This document shows, one piece after another, positions 50,988 to 59,910 of a stretch of DNA of 64,000 nt. The notes beneath the pieces are model-generated. The model ran no database searches. It was not told where the DNA came from and saw nothing but the letters and a program-made list of their open reading frames with translations. The position numbers and the translations under genes were made by a program. The first letter of the stretch is position 1; each line of letters opens with the position of its first letter. Origin of the DNA: Paraburkholderia silvatlantica (GTDB taxonomy: Bacteria > Pseudomonadota > Gammaproteobacteria > Burkholderiales > Burkholderiaceae); contig NZ_QEOL01000029.1 in NCBI RefSeq assembly GCF_003096715.1, positions 1 to 64,000 of the forward strand, written 5' to 3'.

Positions 50988-51236
50988 ATGCGCAGGAAAT
51001 CTCGATCATTGCGAGCCATGGCCGATAAATGGCTCTTTTTGCGGCCGGACACACGAGTGCGCGTGACGCGTGTCGCGCAGGGCGCGAGGAAGCACCGGTC
51101 GTGCGTCTACGTGAGCGCGGTCGGCGCCGTGGGCGAATCGGGCATGTTCTTCTTCCGCCACGACGACGGCAGCTGGTACATCTTTCCGCCGGACGAAGCA
51201 CGTCCAGCGCTCGGCGTCGACGGCCATGACGTTTGA
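50988..51236 (+). CDS. Small basic protein of unknown function
   Basis: 82 residues with GGGAGGG about 8 bases before the ATG. A basic N-terminus (MRRKSRSLRAMADKWLF) leads to a beta-rich part ending FFFRHDDGSWYIFPPDEARP. No membrane helix or signal peptide. I do not recognise the family. It lies alone between oppositely oriented small genes. Confidence 0.5.
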   Translation: MRRKSRSLRAMADKWLFLRPDTRVRVTRVAQGARKHRSCVYVSAVGAVGESGMFFFRHDDGSWYIFPPDEARPALGVDGHDV

Positions 51237-51288
51237 GCGCCGAGGCAAGCCGCGACATGCCCGAGGCGCACTGGCGCACTGACGCCGC

Positions 51289-51780
51289 TCACGGGCCGAG
51301 CAGGCCCTGCGTTGGCAGCGACAGCTTGCCGTGATCGACGAAGCGCGTGCCGCCGCCAATGCCGCCCGCCAGGCGTCCGCGTATTTCGTAGGGAATGTTG
51401 CCCGCCTCTGCGCTGCCTGCAAAGGCGAAAGCCTGGCGCACGGCGGCGAATGCCGGCACTGTCAGCGGCACGACGATCACCGCTTCACCGTAGCGCGGCA
51501 CGACGCCGCTTTGATCGCTCACGCCGCTGGCGAACGATTGGCCGTTCAGGTCCAGTTGCAGCGACACGCCGCTAAATTCGACAGGCGTGTCGTTGGGATT
51601 CTGGATGCGCAACTTTACGTTGAAGCGCATCTCCATGCCTGCACCCTGTAGCGGCTCGAGACCCGCCACGCTGACCCGCAGCGGCTCTCCCATTAACCCC
51701 GCGCAGCCGGCAAGCCAGAACAGCACACAAAGCAGGATGCAGAAAAGTCGCATTGAGCGCCTGGCGTCATGTGCTGGCAT
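51289..51780 (-). CDS. LEA type 2 (WHy-domain) lipoprotein
   Basis: 163 residues. A signal with lipobox (MRLFCILLCVLFWLAGC) gives a lipid-anchored protein. The rest matches the LEA14/WHy domain: VSVAGLEPLQGAGMEMRFNV, LRIQNPNDTPVEFSGVSLQL near 57. The start at 51780 is chosen since GAGGGG is 8 bases upstream; ATG at 51753 is possible. WHy domain proteins bind or shield surfaces under stress in some bacteria. A role in envelope desiccation tolerance is inference. Confidence 0.82.
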   Translation of the reverse strand: MPAHDARRSMRLFCILLCVLFWLAGCAGLMGEPLRVSVAGLEPLQGAGMEMRFNVKLRIQNPNDTPVEFSGVSLQLDLNGQSFASGVSDQSGVVPRYGEAVIVVPLTVPAFAAVRQAFAFAGSAEAGNIPYEIRGRLAGGIGGGTRFVDHGKLSLPTQGLLGP

Positions 51781-52097
51781 AGCAAGCCCCTCGTCCCGTA
51801 GAGTCCGCAGGTGCCGCTTAGTGTAGCGTTGATCCGTCGCGGGTTTCGCGTTGTGTGCCCGGTCGGTGTGGCCGACTATTGCCGGTCTCCCGGTTTCGAT
51901 TCGCGTGCTCGAGCGGGACAAGTCGACCGAATCGATCTGGATTGCATGGATCCAGACCCAACCTGCGATACGATAGGTCCCCAACGCTTATGCGGCATCG
52001 TCTACCCGTGGTCGAAGATATTTTCAATTAGCTTTCGCTGACCGCGCACCGCCTCGCGCGTCCCGACTCTTTTCCTTTTGTTGCCCGGCCCGTTCTC
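51781..52097. other. Divergent intergenic region without a gene
   Basis: About 317 bases between the LEA lipoprotein and the GGDEF gene. It holds a 7-bp inverted repeat, TCTGGAT...ATCCAGA, near 51938-51958, and AT-rich stretches just before the GGDEF start, which would suit promoters. No open frame with a ribosome site was found. Confidence 0.5.
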
Positions 52098-53276
52098 ATG
52101 CTCAGCGCCTTCGCTCTATTCGGGATCTTGATCGTATCTTGCCTGATGAGCGTCGCCATCCTCGGCTCGCTGATGCGAACCGCCGTACCGGGCGTGGGCC
52201 GCTGGTGTCTTGGCTATGCGCTGGTGGCCGCGGTTGCCACGTGGATCGTGCTCGCCGGCCCACAGCCTGGCCGGATCACGATCGTCGGGACGTCGGTCGC
52301 GACCTTGGGCGCGGTCGCGCTGCTCGTCCAGGGCACGCGCCAGTTCTTCGGCATGCGTGCCGTGTGGCGCACGGAATCCGTGGCGCTTGTCATGATGTGT
52401 GCCGCGCTGCTCTATTACACGTGGGTGTCGCCCCGTGTCGGCGCGAGAGGCGTGCTCGTTTCGCTGGGCCTCATCTATGGGCGGCTCGCGGTGGGTACGC
52501 TGGTGCTGCGGCACGCCTCGCGCGAGGGTACGCGCTACGCATGCCGGCTGATCGCCGTGGCCGCCGGGCTCGGTGCGCTCGTTTATGTCGCGCGGATCGG
52601 CGCGATCGTCTTCGGCGCCGTGCCGTCGCTTACGTTCGTGCAGCCGTCGCCCTGGAACGTGGCGCTGCTCGGGCTCGCCATCCTCACGCTGCCCTGCATG
52701 ACGATCGGCATGGTGATGCTCGCTCACGACCGGATCCTTGTGCGCATGGAAAAGCTCGCGACGATCGACGAACTGACGGGCGCGCTCACGCGGCGCGCCT
52801 TCATTGCCAGGGCGCAGGTCCTGCTTGCGCAAGCGCGGGAGAAGGGCGATCCCCTGGCGATCGCGATACTCGACATCGATAACTTCAAGGCCGTCAACGA
52901 CGGCTTCGGCCATGCGGTCGGCGATTGCATCCTGGCGCACGTTGCCTCGATCGTCACCGCGCAATTGAGGTCATGCGATCTGTTCGGACGGCTGGGCGGC
53001 GAAGAGTTCGCGATCCTCTTTGCATACGCGCAAAAGCACGACGCAGCGACGCTGACGAATACACTGCGGCTCGCTGTCGAACGTTCGTCCGCCGCAGGCG
53101 TGCGCTGCACGCTCAGCGCGGGCGTCGGCAGGTTCGCGGCGGCCGATACGCTGGAGAGCGCGATGGTGCGCGCCGACGCTGCGCTCTACGTCGCGAAGGC
53201 GGCGGGGCGCAATCGCGTCGTCTTGACATCGGATGCCGAAGAAGGCGAAGCCCGTTACCCTGCCGAATCGCGCTAA
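52098..53276 (+). CDS. Membrane diguanylate cyclase (GGDEF)
   Basis: 392 residues. The first 210 form about six membrane helices (for example MLSAFALFGILIVSCLMSVA). Residues about 220-380 are a GGDEF domain with ATIDELTGALTRRAF near 221, the active GGEEF at 300-304, and an inhibitory-site RSCD at 291-294. It should make cyclic di-GMP and be feedback-inhibited by it. No sensor domain other than the membrane region is present. The ATG lacks a clear ribosome site. The EAL protein at 60439 is a candidate counterpart. Confidence 0.92.
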   Translation: MLSAFALFGILIVSCLMSVAILGSLMRTAVPGVGRWCLGYALVAAVATWIVLAGPQPGRITIVGTSVATLGAVALLVQGTRQFFGMRAVWRTESVALVMMCAALLYYTWVSPRVGARGVLVSLGLIYGRLAVGTLVLRHASREGTRYACRLIAVAAGLGALVYVARIGAIVFGAVPSLTFVQPSPWNVALLGLAILTLPCMTIGMVMLAHDRILVRMEKLATIDELTGALTRRAFIARAQVLLAQAREKGDPLAIAILDIDNFKAVNDGFGHAVGDCILAHVASIVTAQLRSCDLFGRLGGEEFAILFAYAQKHDAATLTNTLRLAVERSSAAGVRCTLSAGVGRFAAADTLESAMVRADAALYVAKAAGRNRVVLTSDAEEGEARYPAESR

Positions 53277-53844
53277 AGAAATGCTTGCCCGGCGAATTTA
53301 TTCCAGGGAAAATTCGCGCTGACGAAAGCCGGCATCGACGCTGGCTTTGTGCGACCCGGCGCATCGTACCGGGCAGGTCAATCATTTCCCGGGCAATGGC
53401 GTCCGCAACGGTGGTCATGCCGGATAACTGCCCATGTTCAAGCACCTCTTCTCCGAACTCGCCCGAGTCTTCGTTTCTGCTGGGCGAAATCCCGACTTGT
53501 CCGCTCGGGTCGACTTCCCATGTTGTGCGTTGGACGACGCCGCCATCGAGAGGGAAAGCGCACTGTCCCGATTGCGTGACAGTGCGGGCATGCGTGCGGC
53601 CCGCTCGCGCCGCCGCGTCTGGAGGCTTCGCGAAGTTCGCCGCGATTTCCGCCACGAAGTTCGTCCGGGCCTCCGCCTCTAATGCGGCAATAGGCTTGCT
53701 TCCGGTCGAGCTTGGCTCGCGCGCATTGGCGGCGACGGGTTCGCATGCGGCTCGCGCTGGCAAGAGCAACTGAGTATTCAGGTAAGTCTTTAACTGCCGC
53801 TTGCAACTTCGGCCTTCAACTTCCTTTAGGGTCTTCCCTGCCAT
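53113..53844 (-). CDS. Uncertain open frame (243 codons), possibly not a gene
   Basis: The frame runs from ATG 53844 (MAGKTLKEVEGRSCKRQLKT) and overlaps the 3' end of the GGDEF gene by about 160 bases on the other strand. The middle, TVTQSGQCAFPLDGGVVQRT, followed by TTWEVDPSGQVGISP, looks protein-like, but third-position GC is lower than in neighbouring genes. I do not recognise a family. It is the best candidate in the 53277-54029 gap, which otherwise holds the hairpin GCGAATTT...AAATTCGC (53292-53317). It may be a relic. Confidence 0.25.
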   Translation of the reverse strand: MAGKTLKEVEGRSCKRQLKTYLNTQLLLPARAACEPVAANAREPSSTGSKPIAALEAEARTNFVAEIAANFAKPPDAAARAGRTHARTVTQSGQCAFPLDGGVVQRTTWEVDPSGQVGISPSRNEDSGEFGEEVLEHGQLSGMTTVADAIAREMIDLPGTMRRVAQSQRRCRLSSARIFPGINSPGKHFFSAIRQGNGLRLLRHPMSRRRDCAPPPSRRRAQRRRAPSRSPAYRPPRTCRRPR

Positions 53845-54029
53845 AGGTGTTTTCGCCGGTTTTTGAGGACTCGACGCGGGTATTCTGGACTGCTACCTTG
53901 CCGGGCGCAGGTGCACCCGCGGCGTCGATCACGCTTGCGGCGTGCGCCGCGGGGGAATGTCCGCGCCGCAACCATGCGGGCGGTGTCCATGTTTTGACCA
54001 CCCTGATATCCAGAACCGAGGGGGATCCC

Positions 54030-54809
54030 ATGAAAAAGTTGTTTGCAGCCGTGTCTATTGCCTTGATCGCCTCCACGGCCAGCGCCGCAGCCTTCGCGGC
54101 GGACACCATTCGCTTCGGTGTCGATGCGAGCTATCCGCCGTTTGAATCGAAAGCACCGGACGGCAAACTGGTCGGCTTCGACATCGATCTTGGCAACGAG
54201 ATCTGCCACCGTCTGAATGCCAAATGCGTCTGGATCGAGAACGACTTCGACGGCATGATCCCGGCGCTGAAGGCGCGCAAGTTCGACGGCGTGCTTTCGT
54301 CGATGTCGATGACCCCGGCGCGCGAGGAGCAGATCGCGTTCTCTGACAAACTGTTCAATACGCCGACACGCCTTGTCGCCAAGACGGGCTCGGGCATCAT
54401 GCCGACCGCCGAATCGCTCAAGGGCAAGCGCGTAGGCGTGGAACAGGGCACGATTCAGGAAGCCTACGCAAAGGCGCATTGGGCGACGGCCGGCGTAGAG
54501 GTCGTGCCTTACCAGAACCAGGACCAGGTCTATCAGGACCTGCTGGCCGGCCGCGTGGACGCCGCGCTGCAGGACGCCGTGCAGGCCGACGTGGGTTTCC
54601 TGAAGACGCCGCGTGGCAAGGGCTACAGCTTCGCTGGCGGCGACCTCGACGACCCGGCCACGCTCGGCAACGGCGCTGGCATCGGCCTGCGCAAGGAAGA
54701 CACTGCGCTCAAGACGAAGATCGACGGCGCGATCGCCGGCATCATCAAGGACGGCACGTACAAGAAGATCGAGAAGAAGTACTTCGACTTCGACGTGTAC
54801 GGCAAGTGA
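54030..54809 (+). CDS. Periplasmic amino-acid-binding protein (ArgT/HisJ type), second orphan
   Basis: 259 residues. The signal peptide is MKKLFAAVSIALIASTASAA. The mature protein starts TIRFGVDASYPPFESK, followed by GFDIDLGNEICHRLNAKCVW and KGKRVGVEQGTIQEAYAKAH, matching family 3 binding proteins for lysine, arginine, ornithine or histidine. GAGGGGG lies 6 bases upstream. No transporter subunits are adjacent. It is about half identical in appearance to the binding protein at 8260. A strong hairpin follows. Confidence 0.9.
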   Translation: MKKLFAAVSIALIASTASAAAFAADTIRFGVDASYPPFESKAPDGKLVGFDIDLGNEICHRLNAKCVWIENDFDGMIPALKARKFDGVLSSMSMTPAREEQIAFSDKLFNTPTRLVAKTGSGIMPTAESLKGKRVGVEQGTIQEAYAKAHWATAGVEVVPYQNQDQVYQDLLAGRVDAALQDAVQADVGFLKTPRGKGYSFAGGDLDDPATLGNGAGIGLRKEDTALKTKIDGAIAGIIKDGTYKKIEKKYFDFDVYGK

Positions 54810-54837
54810 TGTAATGCGTCCAGCGTGACGTGCGCAC

Positions 54838-54868
54838 GGCGCGAGAGCGGACGCCCCGCTCTCGCGCC
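54838..54868. terminator. Strong hairpin between convergent genes
   Basis: GGCGCGAGAGCGG (54838-54850) pairs perfectly with CCGCTCTCGCGCC (54856-54868) around a 5-nt loop. No T-run follows, but its place between the binding-protein stop and the AraC stop suits a bidirectional transcript end. Confidence 0.65.
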
Positions 54869-54885
54869 GCGTGTCCCGGAGCAGG

Positions 54886-55782
54886 CTACGCGGCCTCGCG
54901 CATCGCCTTCGCTCGAGATGAATCTTTTTTCGGCGGCGCTCCAAACATCCGCGTGTATTCGCGGCTGAACTGCGAGGCGCTCTCGTATCCCACTTCGAAT
55001 GCGGCGGCCTGTACGCTCATCGACAGCGAGAGCAGCAGTCTGCGCGCTTCCAGCAGCCGCAACTGCTTCTGGTACTGAAGGGGCGGCAGCCCTGTCAGCG
55101 CCTTGAACTGCCGGTGGAATGCCGAAGCGCTGAGCTGGGCGGCTGCCGCCAGGTCTTCCACCCGCACGGGTTCGGCAAACCGCGCCCGCAAAATATCCAC
55201 CGCGCGCAGCAGGCTGTGAGAAGGGCTTTCCGCCGACGCCAGCCGCGCGATTTCAGATCCGTTCGGACCGCTTAGCAACCAGTAGCCAATCTCGCGCATC
55301 AGCATGGGGTACAACATGCCGATGGCGCCGGGCGAGTCGAGCAGGCGCACGGCGCGCAGCGCGCAATCGGCGAGGGGGCCGTCGAAGTTCGCGACGAATA
55401 CGCCGCGGCTTGCGTCTTCCGCCGGCACGGGCGCAGGCGACATCTCCTTCGCCACGGCGCGCAACATGGCCAGGTCCAGTTCGAGAATCAGCACCAGGCA
55501 AGGTTTGTCCGGGCTCGCCTCGAACACGCGGCCCCGCGACGGCGTTTGCACGCCGACCACGAGTGCTTGACCGGCCCGGTACTCCAGTTGCGCCCCGCCG
55601 AAACTGGCCCATTTGGCCCCCTGGGCGACGATGCATAAAGCCGGCCGCGCCGCGCGAAACGTGGGCGGCGCGGGGTGGTCGGAGCGCAGGATGAGCATCC
55701 CTTCGACAGCGGTGCTGTATGGGCTCGTGCCGGGCTGCGTTTGCGTGTAGCGCAGCAGGGCGGCGGCCAGTTCGTTCGTCAT
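54886..55782 (-). CDS. AraC-family regulator (AraC_N cupin type)
   Basis: 298 residues. An N-terminal cupin-like domain (RPALCIVAQGAKWASFGGAQ near 47) is followed by two helix-turn-helix motifs at the C-terminus: VEDLAAAAQLSASAFHRQFKAL near 203 and MSVQAAAFEVGYESASQFSREY near 252. This is the Pseudomonas/Burkholderia type whose N-domain is annotated AraC_N. It is divergent from an SDR gene (55937), which it probably regulates. Confidence 0.9.
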   Translation of the reverse strand: MTNELAAALLRYTQTQPGTSPYSTAVEGMLILRSDHPAPPTFRAARPALCIVAQGAKWASFGGAQLEYRAGQALVVGVQTPSRGRVFEASPDKPCLVLILELDLAMLRAVAKEMSPAPVPAEDASRGVFVANFDGPLADCALRAVRLLDSPGAIGMLYPMLMREIGYWLLSGPNGSEIARLASAESPSHSLLRAVDILRARFAEPVRVEDLAAAAQLSASAFHRQFKALTGLPPLQYQKQLRLLEARRLLLSLSMSVQAAAFEVGYESASQFSREYTRMFGAPPKKDSSRAKAMREAA

Positions 55783-55936
55783 GTCGGCTCGATAAGGAAC
55801 GCGCGATGGAAAGTGCGCGCCGACCCATCTTAGTCAGCGAAGCAGGATCAGGCAAGAATCGGGCAGGTTCGGGTATTCACTCACCGATGGCGTCGGGCGC
55901 AGAATCGACGCATTCCAACGCAGCGAGAGGTGCCAA

Positions 55937-56716
55937 ATGGCAACGAACAACGGCAGTGAGTCGAGCCCGAAAATCGCGGTCATCACCGGAGGCAGCCGCG
56001 GGATTGGCCGCGACACGGTTCTGCGGCTCGCAAGCCGCGGCGTCCACCCGGTTTTCACTTACAACACCCATCGCGCCGAGGCAGAAAAGGTTTGTGCGGA
56101 GGTCGCGCAAGCGGGCGGCCGCGCGATCGCACTGCAACTGAACATCGCAAATTCAGGCGCGTTCGACGACTTCGTCGCGCGCCTGCGAGAAGCGCTTGGG
56201 ACGCTGAATGCAAAGGGCTTCGACTATCTGGTGAACAACGCCGGCATCTCTTCGACGGCCACGCTCGCAGCCGGCACGGAAGCGGAGCTCGACGCGCAGT
56301 TCGCGGTGCATTTCAAGGGGCCGTTTCTGCTGACGCAAAAGCTGCTGCCGCTCATCCATGACGGCGGCCGGATTGTGAACCTCTCCTCGGGCCTTGCGCG
56401 GTTCGCGTTTCCGGGCCGCGCGATTTACGGCCCGATGAAGGCGGCGGTCGAAGCGCTCACGCGCTATATGGCGCTCGAACTCGCGCCGCGCCGGATCGCG
56501 GTCAACGTCGTGGCGCCGGGCGCCATTGCGACCGACTTCAGCGGCGGTATCGTGCGGGACAATCCGGAGGTCAACAAGGCGGTGGCGGAACATACCGCGC
56601 TGGGCCGCGCGGGATTGCCGACCGACGTGGGGCCCGTGATTGCGGGTCTACTGTCGGATGATTTTGGCTGGGTGAACGCGCAGCGCATCGAGGTGGCCGG
56701 CGGCATTTATATTTGA
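55937..56716 (+). CDS. Short-chain dehydrogenase/reductase
   Basis: 259 residues. TGGSRGIG at 18-25 binds NAD(P); NNAG is near 98; catalytic Ser (NLSSG), Tyr and Lys (YGPMKAAV) are near 149-172. AGAGGTG lies 5 bases before the ATG. A ketoreductase of 3-oxoacyl or ketone type is expected. It is divergent from the AraC regulator, an arrangement mirrored by the XRE-SDR pair at 48420. Substrate unknown. Confidence 0.9.
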   Translation: MATNNGSESSPKIAVITGGSRGIGRDTVLRLASRGVHPVFTYNTHRAEAEKVCAEVAQAGGRAIALQLNIANSGAFDDFVARLREALGTLNAKGFDYLVNNAGISSTATLAAGTEAELDAQFAVHFKGPFLLTQKLLPLIHDGGRIVNLSSGLARFAFPGRAIYGPMKAAVEALTRYMALELAPRRIAVNVVAPGAIATDFSGGIVRDNPEVNKAVAEHTALGRAGLPTDVGPVIAGLLSDDFGWVNAQRIEVAGGIYI

Positions 56717-56725
56717 TTTCGCGGG

Positions 56726-56929
56726 TCAGGGCGTGACGCTTTTGCCGGAGGCGTCGACTTCGATACCCCAGTCGCCCTGTTCGAGCCAGTCGTCGCCGAG
56801 CAGTTCGGCCGGATGCTGCGTGCGGCTCTGGCCGTTGCCGCATCGCATATCGCTGGCGCTGCAGTAGTGGTCGCAGCCCCAGCACAGGCGCTCGGGGTGC
56901 AGCGGGTGAATCGGAAACTTCTTTGCCAA
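56726..56929 (-). CDS. DUF3079-family cysteine-rich small protein
   Basis: 67 residues from TTG 56929 (AKKFPIHPLHPERLCWGCDH), with AGGGA 7 bases upstream. The conserved CWGCDHYCSASDMRCGNG and RTQHPAELLGDDW match what I know as DUF3079. Four cysteines suggest a small metal site. In-frame ATG 56992 would add 21 residues that are not family-like. It is convergent with the SDR gene. Function unknown. Confidence 0.75.
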   Translation of the reverse strand: MAKKFPIHPLHPERLCWGCDHYCSASDMRCGNGQSRTQHPAELLGDDWLEQGDWGIEVDASGKSVTP

Positions 56930-57160
56930 GATGTCGTCCCTATGCGATGCAGGACAGAACGCAATATTGAGATTGTCGTCCTTCCGCGGCATGGTGGCAG
57001 ATGGCTGAGTGTCGCGCCCAGGAAGCGCTGTGCAGGATAAAAGGTCGCGCCGCTCTCCCGGCGTGTTGTTGCCACAGGGTCATGCTATGGTCGTACGGCG
57101 TCCGGCCGGTCCGGTCGCCGCGCCTGGAAGCGCTGAACACAACGACCCGCGTGCTTCTCC

Positions 57161-59668
57161 ATGACCCATTCGAGTGCTTTCCGGCCGAAGCGGCGCCGCG
57201 CATGGCCGCTGATTCTGTTGTGTGCCGTCGTCGTCGTGCTGGCCGCCATGGTGCTGGCAGGCTGGCTGACATTGCGCGGCAGCTTGCCGCAGCTGGACGG
57301 CGCGCGTGCCGCGCCGCTCCTGGCACCGGTGACGATCGGGCGTGACGCGCTTGGCGTGCCGACGGTGCAGGGCGGCACGCGTGGCGACGTTGCGTACGCG
57401 AGCGGCTTTCTTCACGCGCAGGACCGCTTCTTCCAGATGGATTTGCTGCGCCGGGTCGCGGCCGGCGAGATGGCGGCGCTCATCGGCCCGGCGGCGCTGC
57501 CGCTGGATCGCCGCGACCGGCCCTTACGTTTTCGCGAACACGCGCAGGCGGCGCTCGCCGCGCTCCCCGCCGACGAGCGGGAGCTGATCGAGCGCTACAC
57601 GGCGGGCGTCAACGATGGTCTGCGCTCGCTTCGCGCGCGGCCGTTCGAATACTGGCTGTTGCGCGCGCAACCGGCGCCGTGGCGTCCTGAAGACACGGTG
57701 CTCGCCGTCTACGCGATGTACTTCGATCTGCAGTATGACCAGGTGAGGCGCGTGCTCTCGCGCGCGGCGCTGCGCGAGCGCGTGCCGGCCGATCTGCTTG
57801 CCTTCCTGCTCCCTGAGACGAGCCATTGGGACGCCCCACTCGACGGGCAGCGCGCATTGGCGCAGCCGCCGGCGGCGCTGCCCGCAGCGCCGCCATCATG
57901 GCTTCCGTCAATGCAGTCCGCCGCCGATGCCGAACCGGACGCCACCGTGCTGCTCGCCGGCCTGCCTGGCTTCGTGAGCGGCTTCGCGGGCGCCGCGAGC
58001 GCGGTCGATTCGAGTGTCGGCAGCAACGGTTTCGCGGTCGACGGCGCGCACAGCGCACACGGCAGCGCGCTGCTCGCGAGCGACATGCACCTCGGCCTCT
58101 CGCTGCCGAACATCTGGTACCGGATCTCGCTCGTCTATCCCGCGCCCGAAGGCGGCGAGCGACGTATCACGGGCGTCAGCCTGCCGGGTACGCCGTTTGT
58201 CGTGGCCGGCAGCAACGGCCATATCGCGTGGGGCTTCACGAACAGTTATGGGCGCTTCGTCGATCTGGTCGAACTTCAACGCGATCCGGCCGATCCGCCG
58301 CGCTACCGCGTCCCGAACGGCGGATGGGAGCGTGCGCAGGTAATCCACGAGCGGCTCGACGTGAACGGCGGCGCGAGCGTCGATTTGCCGGTCGTGCAAA
58401 CGCGCTGGGGACCGCAGCTCGCGGTCGGCGAGCAGGCGTATGCGTTGCATTGGGTCGCGCAGGATCCGCAGGCGATCAACATGAACTTCATGCGGCTCGA
58501 AGGCATCACGAACGTCGCCGACGCGTTGCGCGCCGCGCAGACCTTCGGCATGCCGACTCAGAACTTCATGGTGGCCGATGCGCAAGGCCATATTGGCTGG
58601 ACGCTTGCCGGGCCGCTGCCGCGCTTCGCCAATGCCGATCCAGACGGCGGGGCGGCCGCGCTCGCGGGCTTGCCGTACCGCTCCGGGACGTACACCGGCT
58701 GGCAAGGGTATCGGACATCCGATGCCTACCCGGTGCGCGTCGATCCGCCGTCCGGCCGCATCTGGACCGCGAACAACCGTACCTTGCCGCTGGAGGAGGT
58801 GGCGCAGATCGGCGACGCCGGCACGGATCTCGGCGCGCGCGCCACGCAGATTCGCAACGACCTGCTCGCGCTGCCGCATGCGAGCGAGCGCGACCTGCTC
58901 GCGGTGCAAACCGACGACCGCGCGTTCTGGATCGAGTACTGGCGACGCGTGGCGCTCGACGCGCTCGATGCGCACGCGCTCGACGGCCATCCTCGACGCG
59001 CCGAATGCCAGCGCCTCGTTCAAGCATGGGATGGCCGCGCCGATGTGAATGCCGTCGGGTACCGGCTGGTGCGCGCGTTCTACGATTCGCTCTACGAAGC
59101 ATGGTTCGGTGTACTGGACGAGCAGATGGCTGCGATTGCGCCAAACCTCAGCTATCGAGCGGCAAACTCACGTTACGAAGCGACGATGGAGACGCTGGCC
59201 GACCATCGCGCGTGGATACCGGGCCGCTTCGCAGACTGGCGCGCGTTCATGCTGGACCGCATCGATCATTCGATCGCCCAGTTGTCCAGGGGCACGAAGC
59301 TCGAGGAGGCGAGCTGGGGCGAACGCAACCGCTCGGCGATCGCGCATCCGTTCGCGCGGATGGTGCCGGCGTGGCTGCCGTGGGTTCGCGCCTGGCTCAG
59401 CGCGCCGCGCGACCCGCTACCGGGCGACGTCAACATGCCGCGCGTGCAGGCGCCGGCGTTCGGCGCGTCCGAGCGTTTCGCGGTGTCGCCGGGGCGCGAG
59501 CAGGACGGCATCTTCGAGATGCCGGGTGGTCAGTCGGGCAATCCGATGTCGCCGTATTTCCTCGCGGGGCATGAAACGTGGGTGCATGGCGGCGCGGCGC
59601 CGTTCCTGCCGGGTCCGGCGGTGCATACGCTGAGGCTCGTGCCGGCCGCCTATGGCCTCGTTCGGTAG
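57161..59668 (+). CDS. Penicillin acylase-family hydrolase
   Basis: 835 residues. An N-terminal membrane anchor or signal (LILLCAVVVVLAAMVLAGWL) precedes the alpha chain, with IGRDALGVPTVQGGT near 59 and SGFLHAQDRFFQMDLLRR near 81. The autocatalytic site is at Ser288-Asn289 (VGSNGFAV), which becomes the N-terminal nucleophile of the beta chain. This Ntn-hydrolase family cleaves amides including beta-lactam side chains and acyl-homoserine lactones, so quorum quenching is a possible role. It is probably periplasmic. Its stop overlaps the end of the small membrane protein gene on the other strand by 19 bp. Confidence 0.9.
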   Translation: MTHSSAFRPKRRRAWPLILLCAVVVVLAAMVLAGWLTLRGSLPQLDGARAAPLLAPVTIGRDALGVPTVQGGTRGDVAYASGFLHAQDRFFQMDLLRRVAAGEMAALIGPAALPLDRRDRPLRFREHAQAALAALPADERELIERYTAGVNDGLRSLRARPFEYWLLRAQPAPWRPEDTVLAVYAMYFDLQYDQVRRVLSRAALRERVPADLLAFLLPETSHWDAPLDGQRALAQPPAALPAAPPSWLPSMQSAADAEPDATVLLAGLPGFVSGFAGAASAVDSSVGSNGFAVDGAHSAHGSALLASDMHLGLSLPNIWYRISLVYPAPEGGERRITGVSLPGTPFVVAGSNGHIAWGFTNSYGRFVDLVELQRDPADPPRYRVPNGGWERAQVIHERLDVNGGASVDLPVVQTRWGPQLAVGEQAYALHWVAQDPQAINMNFMRLEGITNVADALRAAQTFGMPTQNFMVADAQGHIGWTLAGPLPRFANADPDGGAAALAGLPYRSGTYTGWQGYRTSDAYPVRVDPPSGRIWTANNRTLPLEEVAQIGDAGTDLGARATQIRNDLLALPHASERDLLAVQTDDRAFWIEYWRRVALDALDAHALDGHPRRAECQRLVQAWDGRADVNAVGYRLVRAFYDSLYEAWFGVLDEQMAAIAPNLSYRAANSRYEATMETLADHRAWIPGRFADWRAFMLDRIDHSIAQLSRGTKLEEASWGERNRSAIAHPFARMVPAWLPWVRAWLSAPRDPLPGDVNMPRVQAPAFGASERFAVSPGREQDGIFEMPGGQSGNPMSPYFLAGHETWVHGGAAPFLPGPAVHTLRLVPAAYGLVR

Positions 59669-59910
59669 TGCCGCCATAGCTTCATGATCGTCATATAGGC
59701 AAGCACTGCCGCGATCAGTTCGATAGTTAGCCATACCACGAAATACAAATCTTCGGGGTCACGGATACCTAGCGCCCGCGAAGTGTACAACCACGCGCGC
59801 ATCTCGCTTTCTGTCCACTCATAGGGATACGGGTGGACATAGCGAGTCGAAAGAGCGAACAGACCGAAAAACAGCGCAACCTTGAAAGCCCTACGGGCAA
59901 GTGTTGCCAT
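59650..59910 (-). CDS. Small membrane protein, candidate immunity protein for Tlde1-like effector
   Basis: 86 residues from ATG 59910; ATG 59940 would add 10. Two membrane segments: FKVALFFGLFALSTRYV near residue 8 and YFVVWLTIELIAAVLAYMTI near 57, with a periplasmic loop (PYPYEWTESEMRAWLYTSRA) between. It overlaps the 3' end of the Tlde1-like frame by about 20 bases on the same strand, the usual tight coupling of an effector and its immunity gene. Base composition is less GC-rich than in nearby genes. The immunity role rests on position, size and topology only. Confidence 0.6.
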   Translation of the reverse strand: MATLARRAFKVALFFGLFALSTRYVHPYPYEWTESEMRAWLYTSRALGIRDPEDLYFVVWLTIELIAAVLAYMTIMKLWRHYRTRP

